Source: Phycisphaerales bacterium (GTDB taxonomy: Bacteria; Planctomycetota; Phycisphaerae; Phycisphaerales; UBA1924). From it: 64,000 bases of DNA. The first letter of the stretch is position 1. Each line of letters begins with the position of its first letter. A program made the translations under genes and the position numbers. Below the pieces are notes generated by a model. The model was not told the DNA's origin and ran no database searches. It saw only the letters and a program-made list of their open reading frames with translations. Location of the stretch: positions 560,266-624,265 of the forward strand of contig JAJDDD010000009.1 of NCBI GenBank assembly GCA_029260495.1. The letters are read 5' to 3'. Positions 1 through 8,734 of the stretch are shown one piece after another.

Positions 1-355
1 CACACTTGGTCAGCGCCACCACCCCATGCTCAAGCCCCAGAAGCTCAAGAATCGCCAGGTGCTCAACCGTCTGCGGCATGATCGAATCATCCGCAGCGAC
101 CACAAAGATCACCACATCAACTCCCGAGGCCCCCGCCAGCATGTTGCGCACAAACCGCTCATGCCCAGGCACATCCACAACGCCCATGCACACGCCCGGC
201 AGCTCAAGCTGCGCAAAGCCGATGTCAATCGTCATCCCGCGCTTCTTTTCCTCAGGCAAACGATCCGTATCAACCCCGGTCAGCGCGCGCACCAGCGCCG
301 TCTTCCCGTGATCAATATGCCCCGCCGTTCCGAGAATCAGCCGTCGCTTCGCCAT
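1..355 (-). CDS. selB: Selenocysteine-specific elongation factor SelB (N-terminal part, runs off the window)
   Basis: This translational GTPase delivers Sec-tRNA to UGA codons that carry a SECIS hairpin. The visible 118 residues are the start of the G domain: [20 protein letters not shown] contains the P-loop GHIDHGKT, followed by switch I with [10 protein letters not shown], the G3 motif DVPGHERF near residue 62, and TKC, the beginning of the G4 (TKxD) region, at the window edge. GMTIDIGFA and the short spacing to DVPGHE are typical of SelB rather than EF-Tu. The ATG at 355-353 fits the usual family start; no clear Shine-Dalgarno sequence precedes it. It lies 62 nt downstream of selD on the same strand, so the two probably form a selenium operon. 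The C-terminal winged-helix region lies outside the window. Confidence 0.93.
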   Translation of the reverse strand, partial: MAKRRLILGTAGHIDHGKTALVRALTGVDTDRLPEEKKRGMTIDIGFAQLELPGVCMGVVDVPGHERFVRNMLAGASGVDVVIFVVAADDSIMPQTVEHLAILELLGLEHGVVALTKC

Positions 356-417
356 GCCATAAGAATAGGTGACGATTCATCGCGATTCCGAGTCATCGCC
401 ACAATATTCATATTGAT

Positions 418-1485
418 CTACACACGAACGACCACACCCCGGTCACCGGGCTGCACCACATGCCCCACCTTGGACGCCCCCGCCACCCCCGCATTCTGTA
501 GCGCAGCGATCAGATCCCCAGCCCGATCCGCAGCAATCGAAATCAAGAGCCCGCCTGATGTCTGCGGGTCAAACGCCAGCCGCCCGAGCGCCGAATCCGC
601 ATCGCCAGTCACTTCGACTTTTCCTGCAAGATGTGCCCGGTTCTCTGCTACAGCTCCCGCGAGGTTCTCCTCATTCTGAGCGAGTTGCACCACATCGGGA
701 AGCAGGGGGGCGCTCGCCATCTCAAGCTTAATCGTCACGCCACTCGCCTGCGCCATCTCGTGCGCATGCCCCGCGAGTCCAAAGCCCGTAATGTCCGTCA
801 TCGCACTGGCCCCCACGTCAATCGCTGTGCGCGACGCAATATCGTTGAGCTCAACCATACTCGCGCAGGCGGCGTCATAGCTCCCCGCCGAACAGCGATC
901 TCCTCGATGCGCCGTCGTGATCACCCCTGTCCCAATCCGTTTCGTCAGAACCAGCGTATCACCCGCCCGCGCCCCAGCGTTGGTTCGCAGCTTGTCCGGA
1001 TGCACAGTGCCCGTCACCGCGATTCCGAACTTCACCTCTTTGTCACGCACAGAGTGTCCACCGATTACGATTGCTCCGGCTTTTTCAACCCGCTCGGCGC
1101 CCCCGCGAAGAATCGCAATCAAAACCTCTGTTTCAAGCTCGCCTTCCGGAAAACCCACAAGGTTCAGCGCCGTCACCGGCGTGGCTCCCACTGCGTACAA
1201 ATCCGAAAGCGCGTTGGCCGCAGCGATCTGCCCGTAGACAAATGGATCATCAACAATCGGCGCGAAGAAATCGACCGACTGCGCAATCGCCAGATCGTCG
1301 CGCAGCTTGTAGACGCCGGCGTCACCAAAATGCTCCACGCCCGAAACCACATTCATATGGCTTTTCAGATTGAGCCCCTGCACAACCTGCGCAAGGGCGG
1401 ATGCAGACAGCTTGCCCGCTCAGCCGGCGCAGTTCGCATAGTTGAGAAGGCGCCGTTGTCTGCCGGACACTGCCCGTTCGTTCAT
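418..1485 (-). CDS. selD: Selenide, water dikinase SelD, itself a selenoprotein (Sec codon TGA at 1422-1420)
   Basis: SelD makes selenophosphate from selenide and ATP, the Se donor for Sec-tRNA. The obvious open frame begins only at a GTG (1383), but the same frame continues upstream through one TGA to an ATG at 1485 preceded by GAGG at a 6-nt gap. Read through, the N-terminus is NYANCAGUAGKLSAS. It has Sec exactly where SelD carries its catalytic Cys/Sec, and Lys three residues later as in the CGCK motif of E. coli. The total is about 355 residues, the family length, whereas a protein starting at 1383 would lack the active site. The rest is a normal SelD with VGATPV, IIGGHS-like and DPQTSGGLL motifs. 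GCAAG (1415-1411) can pair with CTTGC (1395-1391) just after the TGA, a possible bacterial SECIS stem. selB follows, which supports Sec decoding. Confidence 0.92.
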
Positions 1486-1548
1486 GAATCGCCTCATTGA
1501 CCGCGATTGGCGCCATGAGCAGCACGCCCCGGCGTCAGGAGTCAGCAA

Positions 1549-1622
1549 TGCGCACGACTGGAATCGAACCAGTAACCTTCGGCTTCGGAGGCCGACGCTC
1601 TATCCAATTGAGCTACGCGCGC
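1549..1622 (-). tRNA. tRNA-Arg (anticodon CCG)
   Basis: A complete cloverleaf can be drawn. The 7-bp acceptor is GCGCGCG with CGTGCGC, the D stem is GCTC/GAGC, the anticodon stem is TCGGC/GCCGA with loop CTCCGAA (anticodon CCG, reading CGG), the T arm is ACTGG-TTCGATT-CCAGT, and the discriminator is A. The 3' CCA is not encoded (TTG follows). It lies about 60 nt upstream of the selD start on the same strand. Confidence 0.95.
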
Positions 1623-1701
1623 TCTGGGCTTCATTCCGCGATTCTTCTCGCTCGCGGAACAGTCGCCACGCTCATGCTACGATCCCGATCCACCCGGGGC
1701 A

Positions 1702-2943
1702 ATGCGCCGCCTGATACCCCCCCCACGCATGAGCCAGCCAGCCCCATCCCGCATAGCGCCGACGCGAGCGCCTCTGCCTTTCGTGCTCGCCTTCGTCTTT
1801 CTCAACAGCCTCGGCACAGGCGCCATCATGCACGGCGTTTACTTCATCGCTGAGCAGCAATATCACTTCTCTTTCCTCACCAACTCCGCCCTCGGCGTCC
1901 TGATGGGCGTCGTCTACGTCACGAGCGCCTTCCACGTCGGAAACGCCGTCCGAGCTGCCCAGCGCCGTCATACGCTCTTCACACCGCTCTTCATCGCTCG
2001 CAGCGTCATGCTCCTTCAGTCGCTGACCTGTTTCATCCCCGCATTCTGGCGTGATCCCGCTGCGATCTGGGTCTTCGCCATCCTCTACATGATCGGCTCC
2101 GCCCTCACCTGGCCTCTGGCTGAGAGCTATCTGTCAGGCGGACGCCGAGCTGCGGATCTTCGTCGCGCCGTCGGCGCCTTCAATCTCGTCTGGTGCTCGG
2201 CTGTCACGATCGCCTTCTGGGTGATGGCCCTCGTCATTGAAGACACGCCCGGCGCCATCATCGCCGCCCTTGGCGTCATGCACATTCTCGCGGTCATCAC
2301 CACCAAAGGCTGGCCGGCGTCGCCTTCACCAGCGAAAAAAGAGAGACACACGCCGGCGCCCAAACACTACAACGACCTCCTCTTCAGCTTTCGATGGATG
2401 CTTGTGCTCAGCTACATCCTGATCTCCGCGATCAGCCCCATACTGCCCTGGCGTCTCTCAATGCTCGGCGTTGAAATCTCATGGCAAACCGTCATTGCAT
2501 CCACCTGGATGATGAGCCGGCTGACCTCTGTATTGCTCTTTGAGCGCTGGGATGGCTGGCGCGGGAGTTGGTTCGCGCCTGCCTTCGCCGGCGCCGCCTT
2601 GATTGTCGGCTTTGTGATGGCGATCGCCATGCCCAATCTTGCCGGCCTCATCGTCGGCTTCGCGCTCTTTGGAGTCGGAGCCGGAGGCGTCTATGCTGGA
2701 GCGCTCTACTACGCGATGGAAGTCGCCCACAGCGAACTCGACGCAGGCGGCGCCCATGAAGCGACCATCGGAGTCGGCTACGCGGTCGGCCCCGCGACAA
2801 GCCTCGCTGGGGCTTCACTCGTGGCGTTTGGTGTGATTCCTGAAACCGCAGCAAACGTCGTCATACTCGCGCTGCTCGCTATTGTCGCCGGCGCAATCTT
2901 GGTCGCTGCGGTCATCACGCATCGGCGCCATCGTAGCCAATGA
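1702..2943 (+). CDS. Major facilitator superfamily transporter
   Basis: This is an inner-membrane protein of up to 413 residues with about ten to twelve hydrophobic segments in two halves, split by a charged cytoplasmic loop near residues 200-225 (KKERHTPAPKHYNDLLF). It has the small-residue-rich helices typical of MFS permeases (FGVGAGGVYAGALYYAME, then a long GVGYAVGPATSLAG stretch). The substrate cannot be read from the sequence. An in-frame ATG at 1729 is an alternative start that removes a proline-rich stretch of 9 residues. It starts about 80 nt beyond the tRNA-Arg gene and is transcribed divergently from it. The C-terminus ends in a basic HRRHRSQ tail. Confidence 0.75.
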   Translation: MRRLIPPPRMSQPAPSRIAPTRAPLPFVLAFVFLNSLGTGAIMHGVYFIAEQQYHFSFLTNSALGVLMGVVYVTSAFHVGNAVRAAQRRHTLFTPLFIARSVMLLQSLTCFIPAFWRDPAAIWVFAILYMIGSALTWPLAESYLSGGRRAADLRRAVGAFNLVWCSAVTIAFWVMALVIEDTPGAIIAALGVMHILAVITTKGWPASPSPAKKERHTPAPKHYNDLLFSFRWMLVLSYILISAISPILPWRLSMLGVEISWQTVIASTWMMSRLTSVLLFERWDGWRGSWFAPAFAGAALIVGFVMAIAMPNLAGLIVGFALFGVGAGGVYAGALYYAMEVAHSELDAGGAHEATIGVGYAVGPATSLAGASLVAFGVIPETAANVVILALLAIVAGAILVAAVITHRRHRSQ

Positions 2944-3015
2944 CAACTGCAGTGAAAACGAAAACAACTTATGTCGAAGAAGACGAGACGCCAGTGTCAT
3001 TGCGTATACGTAGTT

Positions 3016-3201
3016 GGTATTAAAAGAACAACCCCAGGCCTGCAAGAATGCAAACCTGGGGCGTTGAGTAAGAGGGAAGCCATAGTTAGCCCGCGACTCC
3101 TCTCGGTACGCACACTTCCTGCTTCTGATGCAAGGAAAACACCCACTCAACAAAGATTTTCGTCTTATCTGATCGGGTGTGACGACCGCCTAGTCGCTGC
3201 G
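3016..3201 (-). ncRNA. Candidate structured small RNA of about 180 nt in the 2944-3374 intergenic region
   Basis: This 430-nt gap has no credible gene, yet the minus strand carries a full transcription unit outline. There is a promoter-like TTGCGT (3236-3231) and TATGCT (3213-3208) 17 nt apart, and about 180 nt later a hairpin followed by a T-run. Between them, inverted segments pair locally: GTTGAGT (3151-3145) with ACTCAAC (3069-3063), a small TTCCTTGC/GCAGGAA hairpin, and AGAGG/CCTCT. I do not recognise it as tmRNA, SRP RNA or RNase P RNA; a 6S-like role is possible but unproven. The whole call rests on pattern reading. Confidence 0.3.
3021..3066 (-). terminator. Rho-independent terminator of the candidate small RNA
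   Basis: CCCCAGG (3032-3038) pairs with CCTGGGG (3055-3061), extended by CAAC/GTTG across a small bulge, with TGCA/TGCA inside. On the minus strand it is followed by TTGTTCTTTTAA. In the plus direction there is no T-run, so it does not serve the MFS gene. Confidence 0.6.
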
Positions 3202-3207
3202 TCCGAA

Positions 3208-3236
3208 AGCATAATCTCACCCACCGAATCACGCAA
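3208..3236 (-). promoter_or_regulatory. Sigma-70-like promoter for the candidate small RNA
   Basis: TTGCGT and TATGCT (minus strand) are separated by 17 nt and lie just upstream of the structured region. The match to TTGACA/TATAAT is partial (4 of 6 in each box). Confidence 0.3.
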
Positions 3237-3374
3237 GCCGAAAAACCTCAACCATTTGCGCGCAGTGCATGTTCTTTTCGGAACGACGACTTGGCGTTAA
3301 ACATTCCTACGTCCAATATGCCTCGCGCCTGTTAAGGTAGTGAATGCACAGTCCCTGTCACCGCCCTGTGGGGG

Positions 3375-3911
3375 TCACCCCTCATTGCTCTCGCTCTGGG
3401 GCCGGCGATACAGATCCATGTAGAAATCGATCACCTCGTGCCCATCCACAACCTTTGTTCGATTGAGCTGGAATCCGAACTCCTCGAACAGCCTGATCGC
3501 TGGCTTGTGGTTGCCCTCAGCGTGCAAAATCACCTTGATATACCCCCGGTCTGAGCAAAACCGCAGGGCCCGCTCCACCAGTTTGTGCCCGATCCCGCGA
3601 TGACGCCACTCCGGATGCACCCTCAGACGCCGCATGATCGCTTCGTGGTCGCCACGACGCTGGATGCCGACCATCCCCACAATTCCCGTCTCAGGGTGAT
3701 CAGCGACCCAGAAACACGACTCTCCGCCCTCACGGAGATACACCCGCTTCAGATCTGTCAGATCATCCCCGGCATCGTCGACCTCTTCGCTCCCGGGGTC
3801 GATCTCAAAAAGCGACCACGCCGCCGGGCGGTCTGCGGGTGTTGCAGGCCGCACGATGATTTCATCGTCAGCGCTTGGGTGGTTTGGTTTTTGATCGGCC
3901 ATTGGTGTCAT
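3375..3911 (-). CDS. GNAT-family N-acetyltransferase
   Basis: This protein of 178 residues has the acetyl-CoA-binding core of the GNAT fold: the beta4-alpha3 segment RLRVHPEWRHRGIGHKLVE carries the RxxGxG/A pyrophosphate-binding loop (RHRGIG). It is followed by a helix and the AEGNHKPAIRLFEEFGF segment typical of motif B. The substrate is unknown. The start could be the first ATG (3911) or the internal ATG three codons later (MADQ); neither has a good Shine-Dalgarno. It is transcribed leftward with the genes to its right, after a 63-nt gap. Confidence 0.82.
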   Translation of the reverse strand: MTPMADQKPNHPSADDEIIVRPATPADRPAAWSLFEIDPGSEEVDDAGDDLTDLKRVYLREGGESCFWVADHPETGIVGMVGIQRRGDHEAIMRRLRVHPEWRHRGIGHKLVERALRFCSDRGYIKVILHAEGNHKPAIRLFEEFGFQLNRTKVVDGHEVIDFYMDLYRRPQSESNEG

Positions 3912-3974
3912 CGGGAGGAGGAAGCGTCCATGATAGTGGCGTGAGCGTCGCTTTGTTTGCCCCGCGATTCGCCG

Positions 3975-4517
3975 TCACTCATCGATGTCGATGAACTCCA
4001 GCCTGTCCGTCTGCAGATTCAGCGTCGCCACCGTGTATGCGCTCGCCCGGCTTAACGCTCCCGGATTAATGAACCGCGTCGAGCCCACCTGCTCATCGCG
4101 CATCTGGTGCGAATGACCGTGACAGAGATAATCAACCCCTGCCCCCATCGCAGCCCGTTCAAACTCCCCCAGATGCCCGTGATGCCCCATCAGCGTCGTT
4201 TCGCCATAGCGCAGCCAACTCGCTCCATCCTCCACGATGACTCCGAGATGCTTCGCCAGCCTAGCGCATCCCTCAGAGTCAATATCCATATTCCCGAAGA
4301 CAATCCGCACTGGTATGCGTCCGCCATCACTGCGCCCCGCGCTTCCCAGCTCCTCGATCACATCCTCCGCGCAAAAATCCCCCAACCCAAGAAGAAGGTC
4401 AATCTCTCGCTCCGCCAGCAGCGCACACGCCCGCCGTGTTCTCCCCGCATGACCATGCGGATCCGAGAGCAGTCCGATCAATGGTCCCGGCGTCTCAATA
4501 AACATCGGCTTCGTCAT
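3975..4517 (-). CDS. YfcE/MJ0936-type calcineurin-like phosphodiesterase
   Basis: This small metallophosphoesterase of 180 residues has all five metal-binding motifs in order: SDPHGH (DxH) near residue 18, GLGDF (GD), FGNMD (GN), GHHGH and CHGHSH (GHxH), followed by INPGAL. That is the compact single-domain architecture of bacterial YfcE proteins that hydrolyse phosphodiesters with Mn or similar metals; the natural substrate is usually unknown. Its ATG overlaps the stop of the upstream lipoprotein gene by 4 nt (ATGA), indicating coupled translation. Confidence 0.85.
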   Translation of the reverse strand: MTKPMFIETPGPLIGLLSDPHGHAGRTRRACALLAEREIDLLLGLGDFCAEDVIEELGSAGRSDGGRIPVRIVFGNMDIDSEGCARLAKHLGVIVEDGASWLRYGETTLMGHHGHLGEFERAAMGAGVDYLCHGHSHQMRDEQVGSTRFINPGALSRASAYTVATLNLQTDRLEFIDIDE

Positions 4518-5581
4518 CGCGCGCCCCTGCTCATCCGCACGGGCGACACACCCGCGACGATCGCGCTGCGCGCACCGCCCACGGTGATCCGGTCTATGAA
4601 ATCATCATATTCAACCGAAGCTTGGCCAAGCTCCTCATTGAAGTACATCTTGAAGATCACGGCGCTTCGTGAGGCGCCGCCCACCGACCGCACATTCCGA
4701 TTCAGCCGGCCCGCCGCTGCGTCCGCCAGCAGCGCGCGCAGCGACGCGCTATATCGCCCGCCTACGCCTTCGTTCAGAAAATGCGTGAGCGCCCATACCT
4801 GCGCGTAATACGTCACCCCCGATTGATCTGCCCGGCCCAAGGAGTCCTGCGGATTTGCTGCGATCAGCTCTTCCAGTGAAAGGAGCGTTCCTTCCGCCCG
4901 CGCCGCGCGCAGTCGGTCATACCGCTCAACATTCGCCCACGGCAAGAACTCCGGCGCCGCGCCGCGCCACTTATGACCCTCCATATAGCTCGCGACGCCC
5001 TCTTCAAGCCAAATCGGCAAGCGATTCCGAAACGCTCGCTGCCGATACTGATGCCATCCCTCATGGGCAGCGATCGCTAACGTGTCAAACGTCCCGATGT
5101 CATACAGCACCGCAAGCCCGCGCGTCGCAAACCCGCCGCGCCCAATGCGCAGGAAAGGCTCTCCCGCCGCTCCAAGCACATGCATCGTTACGCGCTTCCA
5201 TTGCTCTCGATTGTCCATGACATAGGTGTCAAGCTTCACCGGCGGCCCAGGCAACGGCCCCAGCGCCGTGCGATAATGCGCCAGGGCGTCCTCCAAAAAT
5301 GCAGGCAGCCGATCCACAATCGCGCTGTCACGCTCGGTAGTAAAAATGCGATAACTCGGCGTCCGTATGATCTTCCCCGGCGCCTTGTCAAACGACCACG
5401 CCTCCGTCGATTCAACCACCGTCGCCCGTGTCGCAATTGTCGGTCGAACCGGCGCCGTACCGTCGCTTCCACCCGACGAGCACGCGCCAAGCACTGTGAC
5501 GCCAATCAATAAGATCGCCGTAACCCACCCACCAACAAACCAATCTGCAAATCGACGATATGTAGGCTGAGAAAAAATCAC
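4514..5581 (-). CDS. Lipoprotein with HExxH zinc-peptidase-like domain
   Basis: This protein of 355 residues has a membrane-spanning signal ending in a lipobox (LGACSSGG, Cys near residue 34), so it is probably an anchored lipoprotein. The central part contains AAHEGWHQY, an HExxH zinc site, followed about 20 residues later by LEEGVASYME, where the glutamate of E-G-x-A-x-Y would be the third ligand, as in gluzincin-type peptidases of the DUF1570 kind. Its start overlaps the valS stop by 4 nt and its stop overlaps the next gene by 4 nt, so valS, this gene and the phosphodiesterase are read as one unit. The peptidase role is inferred from the motif alone. Confidence 0.72.
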   Translation of the reverse strand: MIFSQPTYRRFADWFVGGWVTAILLIGVTVLGACSSGGSDGTAPVRPTIATRATVVESTEAWSFDKAPGKIIRTPSYRIFTTERDSAIVDRLPAFLEDALAHYRTALGPLPGPPVKLDTYVMDNREQWKRVTMHVLGAAGEPFLRIGRGGFATRGLAVLYDIGTFDTLAIAAHEGWHQYRQRAFRNRLPIWLEEGVASYMEGHKWRGAAPEFLPWANVERYDRLRAARAEGTLLSLEELIAANPQDSLGRADQSGVTYYAQVWALTHFLNEGVGGRYSASLRALLADAAAGRLNRNVRSVGGASRSAVIFKMYFNEELGQASVEYDDFIDRITVGGARSAIVAGVSPVRMSRGAR

Positions 5582-8500
5582 CCAAGCTCTCCGAGCCGCC
5601 GCTTCGACGCCTCACACTCTGCCTTCAGCGCCTCAAGCTGCTCCTGGGATTGCTCAACCAAGTGTTTGGGCGCCTTCTCCACATACCCCTTGTTTGCGAG
5701 CCTCCCGCCAAGCACGCCGATCGACTTCTCAAGCTCCGCGATCTTCTCTTCAAGTCGCTTCCGCTCCGCATCGCTGCCGCTAACGGCGGCTTCGTCAGTC
5801 AAATCGCTGAGCGAGCATTCATGCCCATCAAAGACGAAGTTTGAGCTTGCCCCCGCCGCCGTCTCTGTTGTCACCAACCCCAGCGTTGCGATGGTTTCCA
5901 CTAGCCCGTCCGCCGCATTAATTTCGTTCTCCAGCGCTGCAGGCACATGCAATGTAATCGCCCGTTTCGGCTTCACGTTCTGCCGTTCGCGCACATCACG
6001 AATCGTCGAAATCAGCTCGCGCAGCCGACCAAACTGCTGCTCTGCCTCTTCATCACGCAACGACGCCGGGGCGATCGGCCACGGCGCCGTACAAAGCATC
6101 TCTGAAGCGCCAAGCCCGATCCCCTCGCACGCATCATCACGATCTATGCGCAGCTTTTCGAAAATCGCCTCCGTCACAAACGGAGCTATCGGGTGCAGCA
6201 GCCGCACAATGCAATCAAGCGTCGCCCGCAGCAGTGCTCGCTGCCGCGCGCTCGCACGAACCGTTGGCTTCACCGCCTCCAGATACCAATCGCAAAAATC
6301 CCGCCACAGAAGGTCATACATTGTCTCCGCATAGGCGCTGTACTGATACCCATCCAGTGAGCTTTCAACTTGAGCGACACTCGAAGCCAGCCGCGAAAGC
6401 ATCCACCGATCCGCCAGCGTGAGTTCCTCCTGCCCATCATCCTGAGCAGCGTCCTCACCATCAGCAAGCATCATCAGGGTAAACCGGCTCGCGTTCCAGA
6501 GTTTGTTGCTAAATCGCTTGCCCAGTTCAAACTTCGGCGACGTGTTCCGCCCCGTCTCCACGTCGCGCTCCACCGGCATGCGCACGTCCTGCGTTTGCGT
6601 CGTCATCTGACACAGCGTAAACCGCATCGCGTCGGCGCCTTTCGTGTGGATAATGTCCAGCGGATCCACACCATTGCCGAGCGTCTTGCTCATCTTCCGC
6701 CCATCGCCATCCTGAATCATCGCGTGGATATATACATCGCGAAAGGGAAGATCGCCGCCCTTGAAATACCGATTGAACATCACCATCCGCGAAACCCACA
6801 GGGTGATGATCTCCCTCGCTGTGCACAGCACGTTCGTCGGATTAAAAGCTTGAAGCAGGGGGGTTTCATCAGGCCACCCCATCGTCGAGAGCGGCCAGAG
6901 CGCAGACGAAAACCAGGTGTCCAGAACATCAGGATCCTGCATGAATCCGTTTGATTCTAGCAGCGCTATTGCTTCTGTATCAGCGTCGTCTCGTACGCAT
7001 ATCACAGTGACACTGCGATCAGAGCGGGCATCATCCGTTCCAGTCGCTATCTCTACTTCCGGGATCGCCTTCCAAACACGGTCCTCTTTCTCAAATATTT
7101 TGATCTTCGCTTCAAAGAATTCTTGCGCCTCTACATCTTCGTCACCAAAGTCCTTAACCCACACCGGGATCCGATGCCCCCACCAAAGCTGCCGGCTGAT
7201 GCACCAATCCCGCAGGTTGTCATGCCAATTTTCATAGGTCTTGGCGTACCGCTCTGGATAAAACCGCAGCTTCCCATCACTCGCGCTCGCCGCGCCCGAA
7301 TCACCGTATATCGGTCCATCATGCGACCGCTGCTCCCGCGCCAAGGCCCGCTGCGCCGCGCCCGCAAGCCGATCATCCGAAACCTTCACATACCACTGAT
7401 CCGAAAGGTAAGGCTCGATCGGCACATGGCTCCGATACGAATGCCCCACCCCATGCCGATACGGCTTGACTCCTTTAAGCAGCCCCATCTCCTTGAACTC
7501 AGCTGCCACAGCCTTGCGCGCCTCCTCGCGCGACAAACCCACAAACTGTCCCGCATCCCCAACATCAGACCACCCATGCTGATCCGAAATCGAACCATCA
7601 GGCGCCATCACATTGATCGCGACGATCCCCGATGAGTTCGTCTCAATCTCTTCCCGATGCCGCACGCCAATGTCCCAGTCATTGGGATCATGCGCCGGCG
7701 TCACCTTGAGGAATCCTGATGCATATTTCGCCTTCGGATCCACTCCCGGCGCCTCAGGATCAGTCGCCTCCAGCACCACATACTCATCTTCAATAATCGG
7801 AAGCTCGCGCCCAACGATCGGCAGCCTCACGCGCTTGCCCACCAACTGCTTCGCGCGCGGATCTTTCGGGTTCACCGCCACCGCGGTGTCACCCAGATAC
7901 GTCTCCGGTCTTGTCGTCGCGACCGTCACATGCGTCAGCGTCGAACCGTCATCAAGCGTCACCGGCGCCGTGAGCGGATACTTCATGTAGTAGAAGAATC
8001 CGTCGATCTCGATGTTGTCGACTTCGTCGTCAGCCAGCGCCGTCTGCGACACCGGATCCCAGTTCACCAGCCGCTTTCCGCGATAGATCAGCCCGTCCTT
8101 GAAAAACTGAAAGAACGCCTCGCGCACCGCCCGCGCGCACTGCTCATCCATCGTGAACCGCTGCCGATCCCAGTCACACGAGCAGCCCATCTCAACGAGC
8201 TGACCCGTAATCACTTCCTCATATTCATCTTTCCACGCCTGCACCTGCGCGATGAACTGCTCACGACCGTTCTTTCCCTCAGCTTCGAGTTTCTTGTATT
8301 CCGCAAGCGCCGGCTCGCCTGCTGCCTTCAGCCGCTTGTCCACCACCGTCTGCGTTGCAATTCCCGCATGATCCGTCCCCGGCATCCACAGCGTCTCATA
8401 TCCCTGCATCCGCTTCGCGCGGATCAGCACATCCTGCAGCGTGTTGTTGAGCGCGTGCCCAAGATGTAGCGCCGCTGTCACGTTCGGCGGCGGAATCACA

Positions 8501-8694
8501 ATCGCATACGCCTCGCGCGGCCCGCCGCACCCCTTCGCATTCGCTGGGTCAGCCCCAAACGCCCGCGACGCCAGCCACTTCGCTCGAATAGGGCCTTCGT
8601 GCTCGGCCGGCTGGTAGGTTTTCGGCAGGGGGGCGTTCGTCGAGGTGATCGCGTCGCGATCCGCCACAGATGTTGTTTGCTTCTCATTTGACAT
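5578..8694 (-). CDS. valS: Valyl-tRNA synthetase
   Basis: This class I aminoacyl-tRNA synthetase charges tRNA-Val. The protein has 1038 residues, rather long for the bacterial family. The HIGH signature is HLGH (residues 77-80, after PPPNVTAAL), the KMSKS loop is KMSKTLGN near residue 668, and the editing domain (around residues 230-500, with TTRPETYLGDTAV) and the GTDHAG and WCISRQLWWGHRIPVW segments identify ValRS. The C-terminal coiled coil (ERKRLEEKIAELEKSIG) is the tRNA-binding arm. The ATG at 8694 gives the normal N-terminus. It heads a three-gene overlapping set with the lipoprotein and phosphodiesterase genes. Confidence 0.98.
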   Translation of the reverse strand: MSNEKQTTSVADRDAITSTNAPLPKTYQPAEHEGPIRAKWLASRAFGADPANAKGCGGPREAYAIVIPPPNVTAALHLGHALNNTLQDVLIRAKRMQGYETLWMPGTDHAGIATQTVVDKRLKAAGEPALAEYKKLEAEGKNGREQFIAQVQAWKDEYEEVITGQLVEMGCSCDWDRQRFTMDEQCARAVREAFFQFFKDGLIYRGKRLVNWDPVSQTALADDEVDNIEIDGFFYYMKYPLTAPVTLDDGSTLTHVTVATTRPETYLGDTAVAVNPKDPRAKQLVGKRVRLPIVGRELPIIEDEYVVLEATDPEAPGVDPKAKYASGFLKVTPAHDPNDWDIGVRHREEIETNSSGIVAINVMAPDGSISDQHGWSDVGDAGQFVGLSREEARKAVAAEFKEMGLLKGVKPYRHGVGHSYRSHVPIEPYLSDQWYVKVSDDRLAGAAQRALAREQRSHDGPIYGDSGAASASDGKLRFYPERYAKTYENWHDNLRDWCISRQLWWGHRIPVWVKDFGDEDVEAQEFFEAKIKIFEKEDRVWKAIPEVEIATGTDDARSDRSVTVICVRDDADTEAIALLESNGFMQDPDVLDTWFSSALWPLSTMGWPDETPLLQAFNPTNVLCTAREIITLWVSRMVMFNRYFKGGDLPFRDVYIHAMIQDGDGRKMSKTLGNGVDPLDIIHTKGADAMRFTLCQMTTQTQDVRMPVERDVETGRNTSPKFELGKRFSNKLWNASRFTLMMLADGEDAAQDDGQEELTLADRWMLSRLASSVAQVESSLDGYQYSAYAETMYDLLWRDFCDWYLEAVKPTVRASARQRALLRATLDCIVRLLHPIAPFVTEAIFEKLRIDRDDACEGIGLGASEMLCTAPWPIAPASLRDEEAEQQFGRLRELISTIRDVRERQNVKPKRAITLHVPAALENEINAADGLVETIATLGLVTTETAAGASSNFVFDGHECSLSDLTDEAAVSGSDAERKRLEEKIAELEKSIGVLGGRLANKGYVEKAPKHLVEQSQEQLEALKAECEASKRRLGELG

Positions 8695-8734
8695 GAACCC
8701 AGCAGTGTAGCGTCACCGATACACTCTTCAGAAC

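Noticed and set aside
1322-1525. Minus-strand frame of 67 codons near the selD start
   Set aside because: It is the +1 frame of the selD N-terminus; the SelD frame with Sec explains the sequence.
2815-3153. Minus-strand open frame of 112 codons
   Set aside because: It overlaps the end of the MFS gene and the small RNA terminator; there is no Shine-Dalgarno and no recognisable sequence.
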